This document shows, one piece after another, positions 33,895 to 42,115 of a stretch of DNA of 64,000 nt. A program made the translations under genes and the position numbers. The notes below the pieces were generated by a model. It was not told the DNA's origin, did not search any database, and saw only the letters and a program-made list of their open reading frames with translations. The stretch comes from Micropruina sp. (lineage in GTDB: Bacteria; Actinomycetota; Actinomycetes; Propionibacteriales; Propionibacteriaceae), in the NCBI GenBank assembly GCA_016716635.1, contig JADJVZ010000014.1, positions 186,001 to 250,000 of the forward strand, written 5' to 3'. Within the stretch, counting starts at the first letter, position 1. Each line of letters begins with the position of its first letter.

Positions 33895-35318
33895 GGCTCT
33901 TCACAATCGAGGGTGTAGGTGGGGTCTGAATCCGCCGGTTTCGAGCAGGCTGCGGGCGATGTAGTTGGTGAGGTTCCGGAATCCGAGGGCGGAGCCGCGG
34001 AGGTGTTCGAGGCGGCCGTTGATGGCCTCGGTGGGACCGTTGCTGGTGCCTGGCCGGTCGAAGTAGGCGAGCACGTCGACGGCCCTGGTCTTTAACGTTC
34101 GGCCGAGGGTGCGGAGTTCTATCAGCGCGGCCGGGATGCCGCTGCTGAGGCTGGCGATGAGGCGTCGCATCAGTTCCCGCCCGTGAGCGGGGTCGGGTTC
34201 GCGGTAAGCGGTGATCATCTGCTGATAGGCGCCCCAGGTGACCTCGACCTCGAGGTGGTCCTCGTCGGCGAACAGCGCCTCCAAGCGGGTTCTCTGTTTG
34301 TCAGTGAGGAGGCCGTCGCCGGTGTGCAGCAGTCGACGTGCCCGGTACAACGGATCGTTGGCGCGTCCGCGGTGCCCATGGAGGGTCTGTTGGATCCGGC
34401 GGCGGCACCGGTCCAGGGCATCACCAGCGAGCCTGACAACGTGGAAAGGGTCCATCACGGTCACTGCGTCGGGGAGTTCCTCAACGGTGGCGGTTTTGAA
34501 ACCGGTGAACCCATCCATCGCCACGACGTCGACCTTGTCCCGCCACGCTTCCGGTCGGTTGGCGAGCCATGTTTTGAATACCTGTTTGGAGCGGCCCTCG
34601 ATCATGTCGAGCAGGCGGGCCGGTCCGGTGTTGTTCCTTGTCGGAGTCAGGTCGATGACCACCGTGACGTACTTGTCGCCTCGCCGGGTGTGCCGCCAGA
34701 CATGCTCATCGACGCCGATCGTGGTCACCCCATCGAACCGGGCAGGGTTGCTGATCAGAACACGGCTGCCCTCGGTGAGGATCGCGTCGTTGGCGGTGTT
34801 CCACGCCACACCCAGTCCCTCGGCGACCCGCGCGACGGTCAGATGTTGAAGCACGATGGCTTCCAACGCCCACCGCAAACCCCGCCTCGATAGCTTCGCT
34901 TTCGGTTCAGCCATTCTGCTGGTGTCCTGCCGCCACACATGCTGACAATCCGAGCACCGGTACCTGCGGATCGTGACCACCAACACAGTCGGTCGCCACC
35001 CGAGTGGTTCGTGGGCCAGGCGCCGAACCACCGTGTCCCGCACCATCCCTTGCTGGCCGCAGCGGTGACACCAATCATCGGGATCGGTCACCCGGCAAGC
35101 GATGATCGCCCGCCCTGGCTCGAGGCGTTGACCGACCGCGACCAGCCCAAGCTCATCAAGGCGGCAGAAAGTGGTCAGGTCAGGGGCAGCGAAGGTAGCG
35201 TCAAGCACGTCGAGGTCTTCTTGATGGGTGGTGTGAGAACTTCCATCATCTGAAGACCTCGACCCCTACCCAGTGACCGACGCGCCAAACCCATCTACAC
35301 CGTCAACTGTGATGAGCC
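33895..35318 (-). mobile_element. Complete ISL3-family insertion sequence with 8-bp target duplication
   Basis: 1424 bp. The 29-bp ends 33895-33923 (starting GGCTCTTCACAATCGAGG) and 35290-35318 (complement starting GGCTCATCACAGTTGACG) match in 24 of 29 positions. The flanks are the identical 8-bp repeats TACAAAGT at 33887-33894 and 35319-35326, the size expected for ISL3. The transposase frame is intact. The element reads towards the DUF5343-HEPN pair. Confidence 0.95.
33901..35208 (-). CDS. ISL3-family transposase
   Basis: 435 aa, full length for the family. The N-terminal zinc region has CHRCGQQG and CSDCQHVWRQ. A helix-turn-helix region follows (LTVARVAEGLGVAWNTANDAI). The DDE-type catalytic core includes TIGVDEHVW, VVAMDGFTGF and, near the C-terminus, SNGPTEAINGRLE. 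No frameshift or stop interrupts it, so the element could be active. Confidence 0.95.
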   Translation of the reverse strand: MLDATFAAPDLTTFCRLDELGLVAVGQRLEPGRAIIACRVTDPDDWCHRCGQQGMVRDTVVRRLAHEPLGWRPTVLVVTIRRYRCSDCQHVWRQDTSRMAEPKAKLSRRGLRWALEAIVLQHLTVARVAEGLGVAWNTANDAILTEGSRVLISNPARFDGVTTIGVDEHVWRHTRRGDKYVTVVIDLTPTRNNTGPARLLDMIEGRSKQVFKTWLANRPEAWRDKVDVVAMDGFTGFKTATVEELPDAVTVMDPFHVVRLAGDALDRCRRRIQQTLHGHRGRANDPLYRARRLLHTGDGLLTDKQRTRLEALFADEDHLEVEVTWGAYQQMITAYREPDPAHGRELMRRLIASLSSGIPAALIELRTLGRTLKTRAVDVLAYFDRPGTSNGPTEAINGRLEHLRGSALGFRNLTNYIARSLLETGGFRPHLHPRL

Positions 35319-35344
35319 TACAAAGTCCACATGCCTGGCGCCAT

Positions 35345-35377
35345 CTATGTCGCGTGCCGGAACTCCACCGAATTCCG
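35345..35377 (-). repeat. Displaced ychF 3'-end copy C (att-like site)
   Basis: On the minus strand 35368-35345 codes V-E-F-R-H-A-T-stop: the first four codons match ychF, the last three differ. The arm gives CGGAACTC-CACC-GAATTCCG (35358-35377), palindromic with one mismatch. The flank CCGTAACCGAAAGGC resembles that of copies A and B. Confidence 0.65.
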
Positions 35378-35487
35378 TAACCGAAAGGCACCACGGAGCG
35401 GCGCGACCCATCGTGGGCATACCTCCACACGGGGTGGCGCCAAAATCGATGCCGCGCCGCGGCACCAAAGGCCCCGACGCTGGTTGC

Positions 35488-35862
35488 TTAGGCGAGATCG
35501 CGAGCTGGTCGGGCACCCCACTTCTCAATCACAAATCGCCAAAAGAGGGGGAGGATCTCATCAACCGGGCGGATTACCACATCACCTTCCGTCGCCGCCC
35601 AGCTCTTGCGATGGGCGATTCGCACAGTGCCCAGTGGTCCCACCGATACGCGTAACCAATCCGGCTCAGAGCTGATGGGTGCCGCGGTGATCACGAGCTC
35701 GTGCATCGAGGTGAAGGCGACCAGCTTCTTTGCAGCACCTTGGTCGACGATGCTCTGCGTCAGCCACAGCATCGGGGTGAGGAAGTCGATTCCATGGAGG
35801 GTGACCAACTCGTTGTATCGCTGCTCAACGTCACTCCAGGGATCGATCACGAACGGCTGCAT
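35488..35862 (-). CDS. Hypothetical protein of the ychF-end cassette
   Basis: 124 aa. It begins MQPFVIDPWSDVEQRYNELVTLHGIDFLTPMLW and has a beta-strand-rich middle (KKLVAFTSMHELVITAA, WLRVSVGPLGTVRIAH). No known motif. Size and composition resemble small immunity proteins, but that is a guess. It is the last gene of the cassette between copy C and ychF, downstream of higBA. Confidence 0.55.
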   Translation of the reverse strand: MQPFVIDPWSDVEQRYNELVTLHGIDFLTPMLWLTQSIVDQGAAKKLVAFTSMHELVITAAPISSEPDWLRVSVGPLGTVRIAHRKSWAATEGDVVIRPVDEILPLFWRFVIEKWGARPARDLA

Positions 35863-35978
35863 GGGCTCACCATCTCACCCTCACCTGTCCAGTCGCTGGT
35901 TTCCGTTGCGACGACCAACCATTTCCAGTGACCCGGTTCCGATGCCGGCCTTCGTTGAGGAGTTGGGAGTCTCCTCCC

Positions 35979-36293
35979 TCAGGCTGTCCGAAGCGGACGA
36001 ATACCATCCAGGGAGTCACCCAAGGCGTCCCTCTCAACCTCAAGGTCGTAGTGGGACTGCAAGTTGATCCAGAACTGCGGATCTATCGCGAAGTAGCGTC
36101 CGAGGCGGAGGGCGGTGTCAGCCGTGATCCGGCGCTGGCCGTGGACGATCTCGTTGATCCGCCGGGGCGGCACACCGATCGACACGGCGAGCTTGTTCTG
36201 CGTGATCCCGAACCCCTTGAGGAAGTCCTCCATGAGGATCTCACCAGGGTGCACGGGGGCCCACTTCTCAGTGGTAGTCGACGAGTTCGACAT
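35979..36293 (-). CDS. higA: HigA-type antitoxin
   Basis: 104 aa XRE-family antitoxin. PVHPGEILMEDFLKGFGITQNKLAVSIGVPPRRINEIVHGQRRITADTALRLGRYF is the classical HigA/VapI HTH. The ATG at 36293 has an AAGGAGG site 8 bp upstream, better than the GTG at 36302. It overlaps the toxin gene's end by about 25 bp. Toxin-first order is usual for higBA. Confidence 0.92.
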   Translation of the reverse strand: MSNSSTTTEKWAPVHPGEILMEDFLKGFGITQNKLAVSIGVPPRRINEIVHGQRRITADTALRLGRYFAIDPQFWINLQSHYDLEVERDALGDSLDGIRPLRTA

Positions 36294-36549
36294 CGTCAGC
36301 ACCTCCTTCGGTCCATGTGAAACAGATTCGCCACTGATCGTTGACGCGGATGCTGTGTTGTCCCGCTCGATCGCCCTTCAGCGCTTCCAGCCTGTTGCCG
36401 GGTGGCACTCGAAGCGAGTCCAAGAAGCACGCAGCATGGAGTTGAGCCAGCTTGCGAAGCGCCACCTGCTGAACCCGAGGATCGATCGAGGGCACCTTCT
36501 CTCGGTGCCAGAGCCGTTCGGTCGCCTTGTCCGCGAAGGACCTGATCAC
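36268..36549 (-). CDS. higB: HigB-type toxin (RelE superfamily)
   Basis: 93 aa. MIRSFADKATERLWHREKV, LRKLAQLHAACFLDSLRVPPGNRLEALKGDRAGQHSIRVNDQWRICFTW is the typical HigB/RelE-like sequence with the basic and aromatic residues used in ribosome-dependent mRNA cleavage. The GTG start at 36549 lies 33 bp from the ychF stop, on the same strand. Confidence 0.92.
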   Translation of the reverse strand: MIRSFADKATERLWHREKVPSIDPRVQQVALRKLAQLHAACFLDSLRVPPGNRLEALKGDRAGQHSIRVNDQWRICFTWTEGGADDVELVDYH

Positions 36550-36570
36550 CCCTGTAGAATATACCGCGAT

Positions 36571-36583
36571 GCGTTATTAACGC
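36571..36583. promoter_or_regulatory. Palindrome between ychF and higB
   Basis: GCGTTA-T-TAACGC, perfect, ending on the last base of the ychF stop codon. On the minus strand it is followed by TATATT, a possible -10. It is a likely HigA operator/promoter. Confidence 0.5.
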
Positions 36584-36606
36584 TAGACGTTAAACCGGAA
36601 CTCCAC
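36583..36606 (-). repeat. Current ychF 3' end (attachment site copy D)
   Basis: Codes V-E-F-R-F-N-V-stop. Unlike copies A-C, the bases inward of this segment continue as ychF coding sequence rather than the palindromic arm, as expected for a left junction. Confidence 0.7.
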
Positions 36607-37656
36607 CACGTCGCCGTCTTGCATGACGTAGTCCTTGCCTTCGAGGCGCATCTTGCCGGCGGCCTTAGCTGCCGCTTCGGAGCCGAGCTCGATGAGGTCT
36701 GCAAAGCTCACGATCTGGGCCTTGATGAAGCCCTTCTGGAAGTCGGTGTGAATGACACCGGCGGCCTCAGGCGCGGTGGCACCCTTCTTGATCGTCCAGG
36801 CGCGGGCTTCTTTCGGACCCACGGTCAGGTAGCTCTGCAGCCCCAGGGTGTCGTAGCCGACGCGGGCCAGCTGGTTCAGTCCGGGCTCGGTGACGCCCAT
36901 GTCGGTGAGGAACTCGGCGGCCTCGTCCTCGTCCATCTCGACAAGCTCGGATTCGAACTTGGCGTCCAGGAAGATCGCCTCGGCGGGAGCGACGACCTCG
37001 CTCATGCGCGCCTTGAGGGCGTCGTTGCCGAGCTCGTCCTGGTCGCAGTTGAAAACGTAGATGAACGGCTTGGCGGTCAGCAGGAACAGGTCGCGCAAGT
37101 GCTCAAGATCGAGCCCGGCGGCATAAATGGTCTTGCCGGAGTTCAGCACCGCCTGGGCTTCGAGCATGGCGTCGAGCTTGGGCTTGGTCTCCTTGCGGAT
37201 CCGCGCCTCCTTCTCGACGCGGACCAGCGCCTTCTCCATCGTCTGCAGGTCGGCCAAGATCAGCTCGGTGGTGACGGTGTCGATGTCGTTGCCCGGGTTC
37301 ACGGCGCCATCGACGTGGGTGACGTCGGCGTCCACAAAGACGCGGGTCACCTGGCAGATCGCGTCGGCCTCGCGGATGTTCGCCAAGAACGCGTTGCCCA
37401 TGCCCTCGCCCTGAGAGGCACCCTTCACGATGCCCGCGATGTCGACGAACGACACGGTCGCCGGCACCAGCCGCTCCGAGCCGTACAGCTCAGCCAACTG
37501 CGCCAGCCGGGGCTCGGGAACCCCCACGACCCCCACGTTCGGCTCGATCGTCGCGAACGGGTAGTTCGCGGCGAGGACGTTATTGCGGGTCAGCGCGTTG
37601 AAGAGGGTGGACTTGCCCGCGTTAGGGAGTCCGACGATGCCGATAGTCAGTGCCAC
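36583..37656 (-). CDS. ychF: Ribosome-binding ATPase YchF (OBG-type)
   Basis: 357 aa. G1 is IGIVGLPNAGKSTLFNALT, G3 is VDIAGIVKGAS, G4 is the variant FNCDQDE expected for the ATP-preferring YchF, and the C-terminal TGS domain ends KDYVMQDGDVVEFRFNV. GTG at 37656 gives the standard N-terminus. YchF is a conserved ribosome-associated ATPase. Its last seven codons are repeated three times downstream (copies A, B, C), pointing to the 3' end as an integration site. Confidence 0.96.
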   Translation of the reverse strand: MALTIGIVGLPNAGKSTLFNALTRNNVLAANYPFATIEPNVGVVGVPEPRLAQLAELYGSERLVPATVSFVDIAGIVKGASQGEGMGNAFLANIREADAICQVTRVFVDADVTHVDGAVNPGNDIDTVTTELILADLQTMEKALVRVEKEARIRKETKPKLDAMLEAQAVLNSGKTIYAAGLDLEHLRDLFLLTAKPFIYVFNCDQDELGNDALKARMSEVVAPAEAIFLDAKFESELVEMDEDEAAEFLTDMGVTEPGLNQLARVGYDTLGLQSYLTVGPKEARAWTIKKGATAPEAAGVIHTDFQKGFIKAQIVSFADLIELGSEAAAKAAGKMRLEGKDYVMQDGDVVEFRFNV

Positions 37657-37758
37657 GAGGGTCAAGCCTACCGGGACGAACCGGTGGGCTCGGCATGGCA
37701 GGTGAGGGGGACCCACAGGACGGCGGTCAAGGAATCCGCCTCTTGAGCGACGCCCCAG

Positions 37759-37877
37759 GGCACTTTGCTGGCGTTCGGCGTCTTGCCTGGCGCAATATCG
37801 CCAGCAAACACGCCGAACGCCAGCAGGGTGCGTGTAACGCCAGCAAAGTGCCTCACAAATCCAGCAAAGTGCCTCAC
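37759..37877. repeat. Dispersed hairpin element, copy 2
   Basis: Arms GCTGGCGTTCGGCGT (37767-37781) and its perfect complement (37810-37824), with an inner CTGGCG/CGCCAG stem around CAATAT. Three copies of the unit CCAGCAAAGTGCC occur: one inverted (37759-37771) and two direct (37840 and 37861). It fills the 316-bp gap between the divergent ychF and aminotransferase genes. Confidence 0.65.
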
Positions 37878-37972
37878 CATGGCGGCGGCTGTGCGGTCAG
37901 GTGCGTCTCCCAGGGCGGGACTGGGACGGAGCCTCCCCCAAGCCCTCGGATCCACCTGCCACACTGGACGGC

Positions 37973-39193
37973 ATGCGTCCCATCATCCAGAGCAAGAAAC
38001 TCCAGAACGTCCGTTATGACGTCCGCGGCCCGATCCTGGTCGAGGCTCAGCGGCTGGAGGCAGAGGGCCACCGCATCCTCAAGCTCAACATCGGCAATAC
38101 CGGGCCCTTCGGCTTCGACGCCCCCGAGGCGATCTTGGCCGATGTCATCCACAACTTGCCGGACGCGCAGGGCTACTCCGATTCCAAGGGCATTTACTCC
38201 GCCCGGACGGCCGTCGCCCAGTACTACCAAAGCCACGGGTTGACCGACGTCACGAACGAGGACGTCTTCATCGGCAACGGTGTCAGCGAGCTCATCACCA
38301 TGACACTGCAGGCCTTCGTGGACGATGGCAACGAGATTCTGATCCCCTCCCCCGACTACCCCCTCTGGACGGGCGCGGTGTCGCTCGCAGGCGGTACGCC
38401 GGTGCACTACCTCTGCGACGAGACCGACGGCTGGAACCCCAGCCTGGAGGACATCGAGTCAAAGATCACCCCGAACACCCACGGCCTGGTCATCATCAAC
38501 CCGAACAACCCCACCGGGGCGGTCTACTCGAAAGAGATCCTGCAGGGCCTGGTCGACCTCGCCTCCAAGCATCAACTGACGATCTTCGCCGACGAGATCT
38601 ACGAAAAGATCCTCTACGACGACGCCGTACACCACCATGTGGCCTCCCTCGCGGGCGATGACGTGCTCGTGTTGACTTTCTCAGGCTTGTCGAAGGCCTA
38701 CCGGGTGTGCGGGTATCGATCCGGGTGGGTCATGGTCAGCGGGCCCAAGCAAATGGCGACCGACTTCCTGGAAGGCCTGACGCTGCTGTCGAACATGCGG
38801 ATGTGCGCGAACGTCCCCGGCCAGCATGCCATCCAAACCGCGCTCGGCGGCTACCAGTCGATCAACGAGTTGATCGTCCCCGGCGGGCGCTTCTATGAGC
38901 AGGTCAAACTGGCCAGCCAGCTACTCAATGAGATTCCCGGCGTCAGCTGCGTGGAGCCCAAGGGCGCCCTGTACTGCTTCCCGAAACTCGACCGCCAGAT
39001 GTATCCCATCGCGGACGACCAAGAGTTCGTGATCGACATGCTCCGGGCGAAGAAGATCCTGGTGACGCACGGACGGGGCTTCAACTGGCCCGACCCCGAT
39101 CACTTCCGGGTGGTCTGTCTGCCCGAGGAAAAGGTGCTGCGCCAAGCCATCGCGCGCATCGCCGAATACCTTGAGGCCATCCGCGTTTCCTAG
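37973..39193 (+). CDS. PLP-dependent aminotransferase (alanine transaminase AlaA-like)
   Basis: 406 aa, class I/II fold. The sequence NIGNTGPFGFDAPEAI near the start, NPNNPTGAVYS (substrate-side Asn), ADEIYEKILYDD (Asp for PLP nitrogen) and SGLSKAYRVCGYRSGW (PLP-lysine K in SGLSKAY) are typical of AlaA. It would interconvert alanine and pyruvate with glutamate/2-oxoglutarate. ATG at 37973 was chosen for the usual MRPIIQSKKLQNVRYDVRGP start. It converges with the ferredoxin gene (4-bp overlap). Confidence 0.93.
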   Translation: MRPIIQSKKLQNVRYDVRGPILVEAQRLEAEGHRILKLNIGNTGPFGFDAPEAILADVIHNLPDAQGYSDSKGIYSARTAVAQYYQSHGLTDVTNEDVFIGNGVSELITMTLQAFVDDGNEILIPSPDYPLWTGAVSLAGGTPVHYLCDETDGWNPSLEDIESKITPNTHGLVIINPNNPTGAVYSKEILQGLVDLASKHQLTIFADEIYEKILYDDAVHHHVASLAGDDVLVLTFSGLSKAYRVCGYRSGWVMVSGPKQMATDFLEGLTLLSNMRMCANVPGQHAIQTALGGYQSINELIVPGGRFYEQVKLASQLLNEIPGVSCVEPKGALYCFPKLDRQMYPIADDQEFVIDMLRAKKILVTHGRGFNWPDPDHFRVVCLPEEKVLRQAIARIAEYLEAIRVS

Positions 39194-39405
39194 CTGGCCT
39201 TGGGCGCCTTCACGAGCCGGATCGCGAGCTTCGGGCACGCCCGGACGGCCTCCTGGGCGTCCGCCAAGAGCTCTTTCGGGATGTCGCCAGTGATGATGGG
39301 GTAGCCCCACTCATCCAGCTTGATGCGCTCGGGCAAGAGCTCGAAGCACAGACCCCGCGCCTCGCAATTGGGCCAGTCGACGCGCAGCCGTCTCGTGGAG
39401 TTCAT
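39190..39405 (-). CDS. Small ferredoxin
   Basis: 71 aa. Cysteines lie as NCEARGLC (C-x5-C) and RACPKLAI (C-P), the pattern of actinobacterial 3Fe-4S-type ferredoxins, with only three visible ligands. The start overlaps the stop of the NuoF-like gene (ATGA). It is the last gene of the five-gene redox operon and may carry electrons to or from the NuoF-like protein. Confidence 0.88.
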   Translation of the reverse strand: MNSTRRLRVDWPNCEARGLCFELLPERIKLDEWGYPIITGDIPKELLADAQEAVRACPKLAIRLVKAPKAS

Positions 39406-40655
39406 GCCGTCACCGCCTGTGGTCGATGCGACTCGGAGAAGGTGCAATGCCCCTCCGCGTGTGCGGTGACCTCATCGTGGAAGTTCCTCATCAGAGAGAC
39501 CACCAGCCGCACGGTCCCGTCCGGGTGCGCGCAGGCTCCCCGTCCCGGCAGCTGACCCGTCAGCTGCAGAACGCGCTTGGACGTGTCTCGCCCGCGGGCC
39601 AGCGCCGAGACCGCCTCGGCAAGGGCGGGCAGCCCGAACATGCAGGGTCCGCACCGTTGGGCGCTCTGCTCGGCCAAGTAGCGCACGATCCGTGCTGTTT
39701 CCCGCAGTGGGCAAGCCCCTTGCATGAGCGGCAGAACAATGCCGGCGCCGAGGGAGAAGCCGAGCTCCTGGGCTTCCACGCGGGACACCACATGCCCCGA
39801 GAGCACCCCGCCAGGCACCCAGGCGCCGTGGAAGCCGCCCAGTAGCACGGGACGTTCCAACACCGCGCGCCCGAGGATCCGCTCCCAGGGGGTCCCAAAG
39901 GGCACCTCAACGACCATCGGGGTGGCAGACTCCCCCGCGAGGGTCATGAGCATCGTGCCGGGCTCGTCGGGCAATCCCACAGATGCGAAACCGGCAGTTC
40001 CGAAATGCCAGGCCATCGCGAGGTTCGCGTAGGTCTCGGCGTTCGACAGGAGCGTGGGGCGTCCGAAAAGGCCGGAGAAGGCCTCCGGTTCCCACGCGGT
40101 GACGGGCAGGTTCTCCTTGCCCGTGAGCAACTGCAGGACGGCCTGGGCTTGGCCCGCCACGAATCGACTCGTGGCCGTGCGCGTTTCCCAGCGGACGGGG
40201 TCCGATGCTCGCTCCGCGATGGCCTTCTCCATGACGGCGCGCACCTTTTGGTGTTCGCCCGGTAACACCACGTGGATCCGCCCGGCCTTCACGGCCAACG
40301 CCGCCAACAGGGCCCCGTCCAAGATCAGATGGGGTCGCGTGAGCGCCAAGGCAGCATCCTTATAGCTCGCCGGCTCGCCCTCCGAAACATTCACGACCAC
40401 CTCGCGCGGCCCGTGCCTCTCGGCCACTGCCCGAAGCTTGGTGGCGAAGGGGAACCCAGCCCCGCCGCGTCCACGCAGAGCCACCGATTCGGCGGCCGTC
40501 GCCAGTTCAGACGCCGACACCTCTTGCACGGCGGGAAAGCGACCCCGGTGGCGCAGCAGGCCGGTCCCGTCCTCGATGTTGGCCAGCAGCCAGGGGCCGT
40601 CGGTCACCCAGACCCCGGGTCCCTTCGCCGACGCGTAGACCAAGCGTCCACTCAT
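39402..40655 (-). CDS. NuoF-like NADH/FMN flavoprotein
   Basis: 417 aa. The FMN/NADH-binding signature RGRGGAGFPFATK is at residues 61-73, with VVVNVSEGEPASYKD further on. The C-terminal cluster region reads QRCGPCMFGLPAL and later RGACAH. The usual NuoF pattern C-x2-C-x2-C appears to lack its third Cys, so the Fe-S cluster may be altered. There is no NuoE-like partner in the window. It probably hands electrons from NAD(P)H to the overlapping membrane protein or ferredoxin. Confidence 0.82.
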   Translation of the reverse strand: MSGRLVYASAKGPGVWVTDGPWLLANIEDGTGLLRHRGRFPAVQEVSASELATAAESVALRGRGGAGFPFATKLRAVAERHGPREVVVNVSEGEPASYKDAALALTRPHLILDGALLAALAVKAGRIHVVLPGEHQKVRAVMEKAIAERASDPVRWETRTATSRFVAGQAQAVLQLLTGKENLPVTAWEPEAFSGLFGRPTLLSNAETYANLAMAWHFGTAGFASVGLPDEPGTMLMTLAGESATPMVVEVPFGTPWERILGRAVLERPVLLGGFHGAWVPGGVLSGHVVSRVEAQELGFSLGAGIVLPLMQGACPLRETARIVRYLAEQSAQRCGPCMFGLPALAEAVSALARGRDTSKRVLQLTGQLPGRGACAHPDGTVRLVVSLMRNFHDEVTAHAEGHCTFSESHRPQAVTA

Positions 40656-41194
40656 GCTTTGGCTCCTTGCACCCAACCGCCGACGAAGCGGATCGTCCAG
40701 GCGATGGCCACGGCGGCCACGCACAAGACGGTGACCCACCACGACCAGGGGGCGAGCGCGTCGGTGCCGATGCCGAGCCCGTGCACCACGGAGACTCCCC
40801 AGGCGCCGTAACTCAACAGGTGCAGCCCACGCCAGAGTCGCTCGTTCATACGATGCCGCAGCAGGCTCGTGACGATGGTGACCGCGATCAGGTCGAGGGC
40901 TAGCGTCCCGAATCCGAGCCACAACGGCTTGTAACTTCCGATGAAGGGGACGATCGCGTCGACCCAATCGATCGTCACGTAGCTATCCAGAACGGCGGCC
41001 GCCACGTGGACCACCAGGAGCACTGCGGAAACAAGGCTGAGGTTGCGGTGCAGTTGCTGCGTCACAAACCGGGGCATGCCACGACCGGCGCGTCCCGTCG
41101 TCGTCCAAATCCCCAGGACGACCGTCAGCGTCATCAATCCGAGCAGCACCACGCCCGTCCCACGATTAAGAAACCAAAGCCACATCTGGTTCAT
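40652..41194 (-). CDS. Ferric reductase-like transmembrane protein
   Basis: 180 aa with about five to six helices. Pairs of histidines at helix positions (QQLHRNLSLVSAVLLVVHVAAA and RGLHLLSYGAWGVSVVHGLGIG) match the heme-b ligands of the ferric-reductase-like/YedZ domain. It would move electrons across the membrane. The ATG at 41194 (MNQMWLWFL) begins the protein. It overlaps both neighbours (4 bp with the NuoF-like gene, 29 bp with apbE). Confidence 0.85.
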   Translation of the reverse strand: MNQMWLWFLNRGTGVVLLGLMTLTVVLGIWTTTGRAGRGMPRFVTQQLHRNLSLVSAVLLVVHVAAAVLDSYVTIDWVDAIVPFIGSYKPLWLGFGTLALDLIAVTIVTSLLRHRMNERLWRGLHLLSYGAWGVSVVHGLGIGTDALAPWSWWVTVLCVAAVAIAWTIRFVGGWVQGAKA

Positions 41195-42113
41195 TGAGGC
41201 CTCCTTCGTCAGTGGGCCAGCCACCCGTCGTTGTGATGGTTCCGTCGCTCGCGACGAGCCGGGCGGCGACGTGGCGGGCATTCAGCCACTCAGTCGCCTC
41301 CTCGCCGAGGACGATCGCCGCCGTTGTTGCCGCGTTGGCGGCCACCGCAGAGGGCCCGGACGCCGTGACGGTTCGCCACACGTCGGCCGCCGGGGCGCCG
41401 GTGCGTGGGTCGATCAGATGATGGGCAGTGATGCCCGCCACGCTCCAGCGCCGCACTTGGGTACTGGAGGTCGCCAGTCCGCCCTCGCCGAGTTGGACGA
41501 TCTGGGTGTGACCCGGGCGATCGGGATGTTCGGTGATCTCGACCGGCCACGAGGCGACCTGCCCCTCGGGTGTGGCCACGGCGATGTCGCCGCCCACGGA
41601 GATGATCACCCCAACCCCCAGCTCGCGGACGATGGTTTGGGCGATGATGTCGGCCGCCCAGGCCTTGCCCGTCGCGCCAAGGTCCAGGCTGTGGCCAGCC
41701 GGAATGCGCACGCTGCCTTCGCTCACTCGAATGTCCCGCCAGGCATCCAGGTCGACGGGCGCCGTGGTGATGTCGGTCACCCGGCCGGCATCGAGCTGGC
41801 TGTAGGTGGTGTTGTACCCCAGCCGGACCATGGTGTCCCCCAGCAGCGGGTGAACGATCCCCTGGGTGTGCCCCGCAACCTGGACGGCTACCTCCACCGC
41901 CATCGCCAAGAGCGGACTCACGGACACGTCACGCCCCGCAGCCGCATTGACGCGGGAGAGGTCGGAATCAGCACGGAACCGGCTGCAGGCAGCGTCGATG
42001 CGATCTAAGAGGGCGCGCGCGGTGTCTTCGGCAGAGGAGAGTTTGGTGGCGTCCGCGACTGTCAACTGAACGTAGGTGCCCAGCGCCGACCATTCGGCCT
42101 GGTCGCGGGCCAC
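41166..42113 (-). CDS. apbE: FAD:protein FMN transferase (ApbE)
   Basis: 315 aa from the GTG at 42113, 2 nt after the previous stop. ApbE features: ALGTYVQLTV, FRADSDLSRVNAAAG, LDLGATGKAWAADII, ISVGGDIAV and HHLIDPRTGAPA (metal/FAD site), then ATTAAIVLG. It attaches FMN to a Ser/Thr of a secreted or membrane target. No signal peptide is visible. No protein in this operon shows an FMN-binding domain, so the target is elsewhere or was lost. Confidence 0.9.
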   Translation of the reverse strand: MARDQAEWSALGTYVQLTVADATKLSSAEDTARALLDRIDAACSRFRADSDLSRVNAAAGRDVSVSPLLAMAVEVAVQVAGHTQGIVHPLLGDTMVRLGYNTTYSQLDAGRVTDITTAPVDLDAWRDIRVSEGSVRIPAGHSLDLGATGKAWAADIIAQTIVRELGVGVIISVGGDIAVATPEGQVASWPVEITEHPDRPGHTQIVQLGEGGLATSSTQVRRWSVAGITAHHLIDPRTGAPAADVWRTVTASGPSAVAANAATTAAIVLGEEATEWLNARHVAARLVASDGTITTTGGWPTDEGGLNEPDVALVS

Positions 42114-42115
42114 TG

